36,447 nucleotides of DNA, from assembly GCA_017421975.1 (NCBI GenBank), contig JAFOHE010000061.1, positions 1 to 36,447 of the forward strand, in the 5' to 3' direction. Below, one piece after another: positions 7,924 to 16,337 of this stretch. The position numbers and the translations under genes were made by a program. Positions within the stretch are counted from its first letter, which is position 1. Each line of letters starts with the position of its first letter. Origin of the DNA: Pseudomonadota bacterium. Lineage in GTDB: Bacteria > Myxococcota_A > Bradymonadia > UBA4248. Under the pieces are notes generated by a model. The model did no database searches and was not told the DNA's origin. It worked only from the letters and a program-made list of their open reading frames with translations.

Positions 7924-9399
7924 ATGAAAAAGATTCTAATCATTGATGATGATATTTCCACGACCCAGCTGCTTTCTAACGATTTTCAGGCACTTGGCCA
8001 TGATACCATTTGCTGTTCAAGCGCGCAGGAGGCGTTTGATCAGCTCAAGGGGACTGTGTTTGACCTGATTATCCTTAGCGTGGAACTGCCTGATCAAAAT
8101 GGTTATGTGCTCTGCTCCAAATTGCGCAAGGAAGAGGCAACGGCTGGTATTCCGATCTTTATCGTAAGTAATGCCGCGACGGATGCTGCGTTTCATCAGC
8201 ATGTCAATTTGCCCACGCATGCAGACGGGTATTTCCTTAAACCTCTGGACATGGAACTGCTCATCCAGAGTATGAATTCGATTTTTGAGCAATATGATGC
8301 TTATAAGGCTCAATATGAAGCTCAGGCAGAGCAGACGTCTGTGGAAGAAAAACACGGTTTTGGTGCTGATGGCGGGGAACAACAAGCAAAGCAAGAAGAG
8401 ATGATTGATGTCGGCGGCGCGTCAGATATTAAGCCGTCCGCGGATGACAGTGAGGTACTCAAGGCGATCAACATTGATAATATTGATCTCTTCGGTGACA
8501 TTGATGCGAACGATGTCGATGATGATGTCGGTGAGATTTTTGATAATGATGCGCCGTTTGTCATCCAGGAAAATTTCGATATTTCTAAAGAAGAAAAGAA
8601 TGTTGAAAAACACGACAGTCCGGTCGAGAAAAAGGCTGAGCAGCATATTGCGCCCGTTGCACCGATACCGCCGATTCCGCTCAAAGAAACTGTTGGTGGA
8701 ACGAAACCCGCAGCACCGCCTTCCAATCCAGGTTTAACTGTGACGCGTCATCCGACGCTTCCACCAGTGGGAGGCATTCCCAGACCCAATGCCGTACCTC
8801 CAATTGCAGGTATAAGCCGTCCTGCACCAGCCGTGCCCCCCGCAATGCCGCCCGTGGCTTCGGTCAATCGCATGGCCGGTGTGCCTTCGCCCGCTGTTAA
8901 TGCGGAAATGTCCAAACTCAATGCTGAGATTGAGACGCTTAAGGCGGAATTGGCTGCGCTCAAAAATGAAGACGCGGCTGTCAAAAATGAACTCAGTGCG
9001 GCAAAAGAATCTGCTGATGCTGCCAATATCGATCTCTGTGCCACAAAATCAGAATTGTCAAGGCTACAGGCTGAACTCAGTGGCGCAAAAGCGGATATCG
9101 AACAAAAAGATGCTTATATCCTGGAACTCCGAAATGCGAATTCCGTTATGGTCAGTCCGGAGCAATATAACGAACTTGTCAATCAGTATAATGAATTTCA
9201 GACACATTATAATGAGCTCGTAGATCAGTTTAATGATCTTTCTGTTCGTTGTACGACCGCAGAGACAAAACTTGCTGAATTGGATTCTGAAAATGGTAAT
9301 GTATCTACGCAGCTTCAGGAACTATTGAATGTGCGTGATGCCAAAAATAGTAAGATAAGAGATGTTATTTCTATACTTTCCACACTTATTGATGAATAA
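7924..9399 (+). CDS. FrzS-like pseudo-receiver/coiled-coil protein
   Basis: A 491-residue protein with a receiver domain, an acidic/proline-rich linker and a long coiled coil. The receiver (1-120) keeps the first acidic cluster (IIDDD) and KP (106-107). It has Ser at the phospho-Asp position (IILSVELPDQNGY). The QNGY...KLRK...HADGY.LKP pattern matches the atypical receiver of Myxococcus FrzS, a polar motility protein, as I remember it. Residues about 140-230 are acidic, 230-310 Pro-rich (PPVGGIPRP), and 318-490 form heptads (LNAEIETLKAELAALK). GGAG (7915-7918) suits ATG 7924 better than ATG 7921. A terminator follows. No frz chemosensory genes are in the window, so the role is inferred. Confidence 0.75.
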   Translation: MKKILIIDDDISTTQLLSNDFQALGHDTICCSSAQEAFDQLKGTVFDLIILSVELPDQNGYVLCSKLRKEEATAGIPIFIVSNAATDAAFHQHVNLPTHADGYFLKPLDMELLIQSMNSIFEQYDAYKAQYEAQAEQTSVEEKHGFGADGGEQQAKQEEMIDVGGASDIKPSADDSEVLKAINIDNIDLFGDIDANDVDDDVGEIFDNDAPFVIQENFDISKEEKNVEKHDSPVEKKAEQHIAPVAPIPPIPLKETVGGTKPAAPPSNPGLTVTRHPTLPPVGGIPRPNAVPPIAGISRPAPAVPPAMPPVASVNRMAGVPSPAVNAEMSKLNAEIETLKAELAALKNEDAAVKNELSAAKESADAANIDLCATKSELSRLQAELSGAKADIEQKDAYILELRNANSVMVSPEQYNELVNQYNEFQTHYNELVDQFNDLSVRCTTAETKLAELDSENGNVSTQLQELLNVRDAKNSKIRDVISILSTLIDE

Positions 9400-9416
9400 G
9401 TGATTGTATAATTATA

Positions 9417-9448
9417 GAGAACCGGGCCGTTTTTTGTCCGGCTCTCTT
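9417..9448 (+). terminator. Hairpin after the FrzS-like gene
   Basis: GAG-A-ACCGG (9417-9425) pairs with CCGGCTCTC (9438-9446) across a T-rich loop (gccgttttttgt). It lies 17 bases after the stop and just before the next Shine-Dalgarno (AGGAG, 9455-9459). The T-run is inside the loop rather than after the stem, so efficiency is uncertain. It may attenuate transcription into the lipoprotein gene. Confidence 0.4.
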
Positions 9449-9464
9449 ACTGGCAGGAGTTGCC

Positions 9465-12400
9465 ATGTTAAAATATCGTTCGCCCAGGAGGCAGTCATCT
9501 TTTAGAGTCATTTTCTCTATCGTGGCTGCTTGGGGTATGACCTCCTGTGATGGGGTTGAATACGGCGAGTATCAACCTTATTTGCCTGCTGCACATGAGG
9601 AAATATATCAATTTGATATTTCCCTTTTATCTGAATGGGGCGGCGCAATTGATCCAAATTACAAAAATGTAACACTTTGCTTCAAAGATGATCATTATTT
9701 TAGAACCGCTGATATTGGGTATCTAAATTATAGTTATAATATGGAGAATAATGATGATCTTTCTACAGTTACGTTTGATTTGTCTTCCAACAAACAGGAA
9801 TCGGAAAACGGCAGCGAAGATGATGGTGCCGTGCCTGCGCCCTCAGCCGGTGAGCCAAATCAATTAACTTGTCGGAAAATGAGCGACAATAATGCTTCCC
9901 ATTACGGTGTGCAAAATAATTGTTTGATAAATTCTGAATTATATGGTTATGAAACAGAAGAACTGTATATGTGTGTCATTAATTTTAATACCATTCAGAT
10001 GTCCAGCATTGATATGGTATGGCATAATGTTTTCCCAGAGTTGTCCTATGCCACTGATGCATTTCAGTTGTCTCATGTACCGGTTTGTATAAAGAAAGAT
10101 AATCATGCGTTGCTTGTAAGGCAAAATGTAGCTGTTCCTGTTGTGCCTATCAATGATAATGATTTTGTTAGTGTCTCAGATGATTTGCAAAATATTCGTA
10201 TTCAACTTTTAAAATCATCGGATTCAGATGATGAAAATAATACGTATTATGAAGTAAATTGTTCTATCGGTGACGAAAAAGAACAAAGTGATATGTGTGA
10301 ATTTGAAGATGAAAAATTATATACATGTAAAACTTTAATTGGCGGCGCAACGGGATTGAATCATATTTGGAAGGATGTTTTTAAGCGTGATAATGTGCCT
10401 ATGTATATCGCTTCCAATGGTGACAATTTTGGTATTACCAAAGCTAGTTCGCGCGAGTTCAGTGATCTCCCTACGTTGCAGCTTTTGTCTGCATTGCAAT
10501 TAAATGTAGATACTTTCGGAAACCACGCCTTCGACAAAGATATTTCGACACTCAGTCAGGTGGTGGAACGTTCCCAATATCCATACGTTGTCTCAAATTT
10601 AAAAAATGTTCCACAAAATTTAAGAGGCGTGTCCCCATTTACGATTTGGCAGGTTCCCGCACAGGATGCGAACTGTTCACCTGAGAATGATGAAACTTGC
10701 TGTCGATCTTCACTTCATCCCGATGGCGCTGATTGTCTCAATGTCGCTGTCGTAAGCGCGCTTGAATCAACGGTGAAAGATTATGTCTACCCTGGTCTTT
10801 TCGGAAGCCTCGATGTCACGGATTATTGCGACGTCCTCTATGCTTTGCAAGAAGCATATAATGCCAATGCCAGGGCGTTCTTCGTCCTGGCGCATATCGC
10901 GACGGAATCGGATTACCGCGTGAAAGAATCTGAAGCTGATGGCGGCAAATTGCTGTTTGATTATACTGATTCCGGTGGCAAATATATTTTGACATCGGAT
11001 CGACGCGTGAATGTCTTTGTTCTGCTTCAAACGCTCTTCTCTTTACAGGGGTATTATCCAGATATCTGTAAGGAAAATCACCTCATCATTCCAGAATATC
11101 GCATGCAAAGTAAGCAGTCGATTTGTCCCGAAATTTGTGCATCAGATGAGCCGAATGCAGCTGAAAACTGCATCAATCAATGTAATCAGGCGTATGACAA
11201 ACAGGGTAATCTCGACCAAAGAGCGCTCGAACAGCAGATCATTCGAGAAATGAATAAGGAGATCTTTGACGGGATTATCGGTGTCTTTACCGCTTCGGGC
11301 GATGAACACCTCGTCGGTTTTACGACGGAATCGCTGCCTGAGGATGCACCAGAAGGAATGGTCCAGTTCAGGATGAATGGAACAACTTTCGGCAATCATC
11401 TGGTTGATTTTCCCGCAGAACCCTATTTCTTTGATAACGATTATTTATATACAAAAAATTTGTTCGATTCAAAGAATGTCGCCTTGCAGCTTACGAACTC
11501 GGCGTGGGCGCCGATTTTTGGTATATCGACGGCTTCCGTCTCCCAAACGCGTTTTGATGCCATCTACGATAAATTAAAATCCCATCCGTTATGGGTGATT
11601 CGTCTGCCAGATGGTGGCGAAAAAACGGCGAATTTTAGAATAAAATTGACGCGAAATGATACTGGGGATGCGCGTTCGGAGGCATTAAGTCAGCCCTATG
11701 TCGCTTCTTTGGAATATGCGGAGCTTTTGCCTACCATACATTCACCTGAAGCAATGGAGACTGTGAAGCCTGCTTTATGTCTTGAGCATCTCAAAAAACT
11801 TGTTTCGACGGATGCTGAAATCGATGCCAGTCTTTCGGATGTTTCTGAAATATGCCCTCGTGATGATAAGCCCCTGGCAGAAAGTACAACTATACAGGCT
11901 TGCAGTTGTTATCACTATTTTAATGATGTTCAGGAGTATGTCATCAATAACGGCGATGATATGCCTTCCTATCTGGCGTGTGCCGATTACCTACAGACGC
12001 GTGCCAATGCTTTGCAATCAGATGCGCTTGCGCCGGCGGAGCTGCAATACTTGTGGTCGTGTATTTATAAAGCTAAGACGGCAGACATTTGCGATGGAGC
12101 AATGCCATGGAATATGTCTGAATCGGAAGAATATGATTTCAAAGATCGCGTCATGTTTGATCTAAAACTTTTGGATGGCAGCGCAAACATGTTCACGCAG
12201 TATGTGCATAATCTCACAGAAAGTGAGCTTCGTAGTCAGACGTCGTTTGTCGGAAGCCTCGTTGCGGATATGATGCTGAGTTCTTTTAATTTGGGAAAAA
12301 CGAACGATCGTTACGATGTTTCCTTTATTAATGCCGGTGCGCTTAATCTGCTTTCGGATGTCCAGGTGACGCAGCATACACAGGAAACGTTGAAGGCTCT

Positions 12401-13670
12401 AAGTCCCTATGAAAATGGTTTTCTTTCCCTGGAATTATCTCCCTCTGCTTTTGTCAATTATATTACACATGGCATCGGGTCAAGTGATGACAACCGCGGG
12501 CAGTACCCCTTGTTGTCGGGGGTGATGATGTCGACGGTGAAATTGGATGGGTCGAATCAGATCGTGGAATTGTGGGCAAAACATCAACCCGATGAGTTTA
12601 TGCCCTATGGATGTGAAGAAGAAGACAGTGATCAATGTCAATGTCAATTAAAGCAGGAAGATGGAACATGCCTCAAGCGTACTAAGGAGCAGGTGCTTAA
12701 AGAGCCGCTCTATCAACTCGTGGATATGGTGGACGTGACAGATCCCAAAGATAAAGCTTTTCCAACGACGGATTCGGGAGAAATCGATTGCGTAGAGGTC
12801 ATTCAATCACACTCCAATTTTGTTGAGATTTATAAAGTCGGTAATTATGACCACGATCAAAATATGTATATCTTCGATCCCAGAAATTTCCATTGGCAGG
12901 GCATGAGTCGCTTCCATAGTGTGATCGAACAATCTTCGAATTTATATGGGCTTAAAAACGCCTATTGTACTGCGGATAATAATCATAAACTATTTAACGT
13001 CTATTACAAGAATCACGGTGAAATTGAGAACAATAGGTTTTATCCGATGATCCTTCATGTCAATTTAGAAACGCTTCATTCGACGGCTTCACCACGAAAA
13101 GTGTGTAAGTGTTATTTCACGCTGGCAAGTGCTGAACTTGAGCCAGGACAGTCCGAACTTGGCTTTACGACGAATCCGACGCAAGATAGCTTAAAAGATG
13201 TTACAGAAGATATGCGCCCCGATATTTTGGATACACATAATTATGCTGAACCTGCGAATGGTAAATTGGTATCTAAAAAAATTCGCATTGCACTTGTCGA
13301 TTTTATTGCAAAAGGTGGAGATAATTTTGAATTGCCTCCGTTCATTGATCCGGCTGATAATGATGGCAAAAATTCTGATGTCATGTTTGATGCTTATCCA
13401 CCTTCCGGAACGACGAATGATGTCTTGGGGGAATTTTTTGATACGGGTACGAATTCTACATGTTCACCGCTCACGGAGAATCCTAGAGCGATCGATGGAC
13501 GAAGAGATATAGACATTGCTTGGGACAATGCTTTTTATCATCACATTGATTTGAACAGTCCAGATCCAAACGTATTTATTATGGAAAAACAAAAGCGTGA
13601 AGCTCCGTTCGCGAGTTATGGCCAATATCTTGAAGACGGTATTCAGAAACGCTTGAATGGAAAGCAATAG
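9465..13670 (+). CDS. Giant UshA/5'-nucleotidase-like lipoprotein
   Basis: A 1401-residue exported lipoprotein. The N-terminus is basic, then hydrophobic, then a lipobox-like GMTSC with Cys28. A calcineurin-like metallophosphoesterase core is visible: SNGDNFG (318-323, metal Asp/Asn), NVDTFGNHAFD (347-357; family motif GNHEFD) and VVSNLKN (375-381). FINAGALN near 953 corresponds to the NxGG motif of the 5'-nucleotidase C-terminal domain. UshA enzymes hydrolyse nucleotides outside the cytoplasm. This protein is more than twice the usual 550 residues, with a 300-residue N-terminal extension, Cys-rich insertions and an altered GNHAFD, so catalysis needs testing. AGGAG precedes ATG 9465. The TonB receptor starts ten bases after its stop. 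Confidence 0.75.
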   Translation: MLKYRSPRRQSSFRVIFSIVAAWGMTSCDGVEYGEYQPYLPAAHEEIYQFDISLLSEWGGAIDPNYKNVTLCFKDDHYFRTADIGYLNYSYNMENNDDLSTVTFDLSSNKQESENGSEDDGAVPAPSAGEPNQLTCRKMSDNNASHYGVQNNCLINSELYGYETEELYMCVINFNTIQMSSIDMVWHNVFPELSYATDAFQLSHVPVCIKKDNHALLVRQNVAVPVVPINDNDFVSVSDDLQNIRIQLLKSSDSDDENNTYYEVNCSIGDEKEQSDMCEFEDEKLYTCKTLIGGATGLNHIWKDVFKRDNVPMYIASNGDNFGITKASSREFSDLPTLQLLSALQLNVDTFGNHAFDKDISTLSQVVERSQYPYVVSNLKNVPQNLRGVSPFTIWQVPAQDANCSPENDETCCRSSLHPDGADCLNVAVVSALESTVKDYVYPGLFGSLDVTDYCDVLYALQEAYNANARAFFVLAHIATESDYRVKESEADGGKLLFDYTDSGGKYILTSDRRVNVFVLLQTLFSLQGYYPDICKENHLIIPEYRMQSKQSICPEICASDEPNAAENCINQCNQAYDKQGNLDQRALEQQIIREMNKEIFDGIIGVFTASGDEHLVGFTTESLPEDAPEGMVQFRMNGTTFGNHLVDFPAEPYFFDNDYLYTKNLFDSKNVALQLTNSAWAPIFGISTASVSQTRFDAIYDKLKSHPLWVIRLPDGGEKTANFRIKLTRNDTGDARSEALSQPYVASLEYAELLPTIHSPEAMETVKPALCLEHLKKLVSTDAEIDASLSDVSEICPRDDKPLAESTTIQACSCYHYFNDVQEYVINNGDDMPSYLACADYLQTRANALQSDALAPAELQYLWSCIYKAKTADICDGAMPWNMSESEEYDFKDRVMFDLKLLDGSANMFTQYVHNLTESELRSQTSFVGSLVADMMLSSFNLGKTNDRYDVSFINAGALNLLSDVQVTQHTQETLKALSPYENGFLSLELSPSAFVNYITHGIGSSDDNRGQYPLLSGVMMSTVKLDGSNQIVELWAKHQPDEFMPYGCEEEDSDQCQCQLKQEDGTCLKRTKEQVLKEPLYQLVDMVDVTDPKDKAFPTTDSGEIDCVEVIQSHSNFVEIYKVGNYDHDQNMYIFDPRNFHWQGMSRFHSVIEQSSNLYGLKNAYCTADNNHKLFNVYYKNHGEIENNRFYPMILHVNLETLHSTASPRKVCKCYFTLASAELEPGQSELGFTTNPTQDSLKDVTEDMRPDILDTHNYAEPANGKLVSKKIRIALVDFIAKGGDNFELPPFIDPADNDGKNSDVMFDAYPPSGTTNDVLGEFFDTGTNSTCSPLTENPRAIDGRRDIDIAWDNAFYHHIDLNSPDPNVFIMEKQKREAPFASYGQYLEDGIQKRLNGKQ

Positions 13671-13680
13671 AGGGAGCATC

Positions 13681-16083
13681 ATGGCTAAATTTTATAATAA
13701 ATCATATTTCGCAATGATGTTTGCCTGCTTGCTTTGTATGGGAACGTCAGAAGCTGTAGCACAAATCGGTCCCGACTTGCGTCCGCCAGGGCTTGATGCT
13801 GATCACCACATCGCATCTTATTCAGGACGAGGCAAAAAGGCGACGGGCGATGATTGGCGGCATGAGAACAGTTGGGAATTGAATACCAATGACGTTGTTT
13901 TCTCCGCATCGAAAAAACGACAGCTGATTAGTGAAGCCCCTTCGACAATTCACGTGCTCACAGACAGGGATATTGCTTCACACGGATGGCGTACGCTCTC
14001 GGAAATGCTTCGCCACGTCCCGGGTGTCCAAACGCTGACGACACAGTCAGGGTTTCAGTCCGTGATGATTCGTGGTTTGGTAGGAACAGAAAATAATAAT
14101 GCACGTATTCTGTGGCTACAAAATGGCGTGCCCATTAACGATGTACGCGACTCTGGAATATGGCTCGATGAGACTTATCCCGTCGAATTGATCAAACGCG
14201 TTGAGGTCGTCCTTGGACCAGGTTCCGCTTTATACGGTTCGGGAGCCTTCCAGGGCGTTGTCAATATCTTTACAAAAGATCCTAAAGATATTGGTAAATA
14301 TGGTGAATATCGCATTGCCGCTCAAAATAATATGACATTTAAAGCATCCGCCGTCGCTGCTTATAACAGTGATGATGAGGACTTTGGCTTGATGCTCCAC
14401 GTCTCTGGCAATACGACACAAGGCGCTGGATTGGTCGGCGATTATGTTTACCAGAATTATTTAATGGATACGGCAAGCCTCGCTACGGGGGATGCCGGCG
14501 ATCCGACTTACCTCAGACTCAACCGCATCGACTCCAATTCTGATAAGCATTGGTATAGTATTAACGCTAAATTCAATTATAAATCATTTAAATGGCAACT
14601 CGGCTTTAGCGACATCTATGCCGGTGCTGATGGCTCAGAAATTAGTCCTAACATCGCTTATAATGCAACACGTGTATCGGAATATCCTGACGGGGGCATT
14701 ATTAACGAAGAAGTCAATGGTAAAAATTATCGCTTTAACAGGCGGGAGTTCTATTCCGATTTCTTTTATGAAGATGATTTCGGGGATTCGGTGACTTTTT
14801 TGAGCCTGTTGTCATACCGCTTCATGCAGTATAATCATGAGCACTATAATAGTATTGTGCTTGAAGACCAGCCCTTGTTCACTGTTACGGATCCTTATGG
14901 AAAAACGCAAACATTTCATAATAATGTTTCTGCTTTGCCAACGGGATATGAGGATAAAGTCAATTTCGATACTTATCAACATAAACTATATGCACTCGCA
15001 CAGACACAGTGGCATATTTACGAAAATAATGAACTCATCGGTGGTGTTGTCGCCGAATTTCATCACATTCAGGCACCAGAACTCGGCAATGAAACGCCGA
15101 TTATTGGTGAAAATGGTAATAAAACAGGACAGGTTTATACGGCACAAAAATTATCTTACATTACACCGTCGCTCTTTCTTCAGGATGAACAGCGGTTTTG
15201 GGGTAGCCGGATTATTTTGACTGTCGGCGGACGCGTCGATTTTTATGAGGCGAATCTTGCTGAAAATAAAATTGCACCTTCCTGGCGTGCCGCCTTCCTC
15301 GCAAAATGGACAGAGTGGCTCACGATGCGACTTTCTTACGGCTACGCATTTAAAGAACCTTCGCTCTTCCAACTCTATGCCGATACGTTCGATTATACGG
15401 GAACGCCAACACTAAAAAATGAATCGCTTCATAACATCGAGCTTTCCTTCGTGTTTAATCCAACGTATTATTTATCTATTCGCCTTGATGGCTTCGCTAC
15501 TTTTATGTCCGATCTCATTCGATTGGAATACGTGACGAGCCCCACTTACGACGTTTCCAATCGCTTCCTTGGATTGCTCGGCAAATATAAGCCTGTGCAA
15601 GATAGTGATGCCAATATCCTCGGTTTTGAACTTAGCCTGAATTCCAAAATTGGTACAAATTGGAATATTTATGCCAATTATAATTTCCTCTATTCAAAAC
15701 GTAAATATGAGGATGGCTCGAAGGAAGATATTAAAGATGATGCCATGCATCGCGGAAAAATTGGTTTTTCTTACTTAGATGAAAATGTTACGGCTGATCT
15801 GGCGCTTTTCCTCGTCTCCAGTTCTCCGGATGTCGCTTCTTCCCGTATTAATGCGACAAACGCGAAATATCATACCCCATTCTACGCGATTGTTCAGCCA
15901 CACGTGACCGTCGGTCTGCCTGCGAACCTGGGTTTTATGGTGCAGGGAAGTTATGCTTTCTCCGAAAATATGTTCTCTTCGCCGACATATCGTTATTATT
16001 ATGAAACAGAAGGTGTCCCCGTGAACCGTTATTCCGTCATGTTTTCACTCATTTATCCATTTAGAAATGTGGTTGACGAATAA
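13681..16083 (+). CDS. TonB-dependent outer-membrane receptor
   Basis: An 800-residue outer-membrane importer that takes up a ligand using TonB-ExbBD energy. The signal peptide ends near AVAQ (28). A possible TonB-box region (DVVFSASKKR, 71-80) leads into the plug domain to about 200: SEMLRHVPGVQ, MIRGL, LGPGSALYGSGAFQGVVNIFTK. The remainder is a beta-barrel with alternating aromatic strands. The last strand reads YSVMFSLIYPF but is followed by RNVVDE instead of ending in an aromatic residue. ATG 13681 is chosen for its AGGGAG (13671-13676); an in-frame ATG at 13657 would overlap the previous gene. Pairing with the nucleotidase-like lipoprotein suggests a phosphate, nucleotide or chelate ligand (inference). 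Confidence 0.93.
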   Translation: MAKFYNKSYFAMMFACLLCMGTSEAVAQIGPDLRPPGLDADHHIASYSGRGKKATGDDWRHENSWELNTNDVVFSASKKRQLISEAPSTIHVLTDRDIASHGWRTLSEMLRHVPGVQTLTTQSGFQSVMIRGLVGTENNNARILWLQNGVPINDVRDSGIWLDETYPVELIKRVEVVLGPGSALYGSGAFQGVVNIFTKDPKDIGKYGEYRIAAQNNMTFKASAVAAYNSDDEDFGLMLHVSGNTTQGAGLVGDYVYQNYLMDTASLATGDAGDPTYLRLNRIDSNSDKHWYSINAKFNYKSFKWQLGFSDIYAGADGSEISPNIAYNATRVSEYPDGGIINEEVNGKNYRFNRREFYSDFFYEDDFGDSVTFLSLLSYRFMQYNHEHYNSIVLEDQPLFTVTDPYGKTQTFHNNVSALPTGYEDKVNFDTYQHKLYALAQTQWHIYENNELIGGVVAEFHHIQAPELGNETPIIGENGNKTGQVYTAQKLSYITPSLFLQDEQRFWGSRIILTVGGRVDFYEANLAENKIAPSWRAAFLAKWTEWLTMRLSYGYAFKEPSLFQLYADTFDYTGTPTLKNESLHNIELSFVFNPTYYLSIRLDGFATFMSDLIRLEYVTSPTYDVSNRFLGLLGKYKPVQDSDANILGFELSLNSKIGTNWNIYANYNFLYSKRKYEDGSKEDIKDDAMHRGKIGFSYLDENVTADLALFLVSSSPDVASSRINATNAKYHTPFYAIVQPHVTVGLPANLGFMVQGSYAFSENMFSSPTYRYYYETEGVPVNRYSVMFSLIYPFRNVVDE

Positions 16084-16107
16084 TCATATATACAAGTTGC
16101 ACTTCCA

Positions 16108-16147
16108 CGCATATTCAAGCATTATGTTGATAACATAATGGTATGCG
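16108..16147. terminator. Nested hairpins between convergent genes
   Basis: CATTATGTT-gat-AACATAATG (16120-16140) is a perfect 9-bp stem, itself enclosed by CGCATA (16108-16113) and TATGCG (16142-16147). A second imperfect stem, ATCTAGCACGCT/AGCGCGTTAGAT, follows at 16161-16187. They lie just after the TonB receptor and before repeat copy C. They may act as a bidirectional transcription end, although no T-run follows. Confidence 0.4.
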
Positions 16148-16210
16148 GATAAAAAATGACATCTAGCACGCTAAAAGCGCGTTAGATACAGTCCGTGGCG
16201 GGCGTGAGCC

Positions 16211-16324
16211 GGGCGTTGCGGGGGCGGCGATTGAGCCCCCGCTGTGGGGGTAGACGCGAATGGTTGCGTGCGTGCTTTCAGCACGTCGCGCAACCATCGC
16301 GGCGTAGGGGGAGACTTCCCCCCC
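16211..16324 (+). repeat. Framed-stem repeat, copy C
   Basis: The left box is GGGCGTTGCGGGGG and the right box is GCGTAGGGGGAGACTTCCCCC. The central stem pairs ATGGTTGCG (16260-16268) with CGCAACCAT (16289-16297) and continues inward imperfectly (CGTGCT/AGCACG). A bulged A sits in the left frame (GCG-A-ATGG), as in copy A. It lies between the convergent TonB receptor and amidohydrolase genes. Confidence 0.75.
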
Positions 16325-16337
16325 GCATAGATAACGT

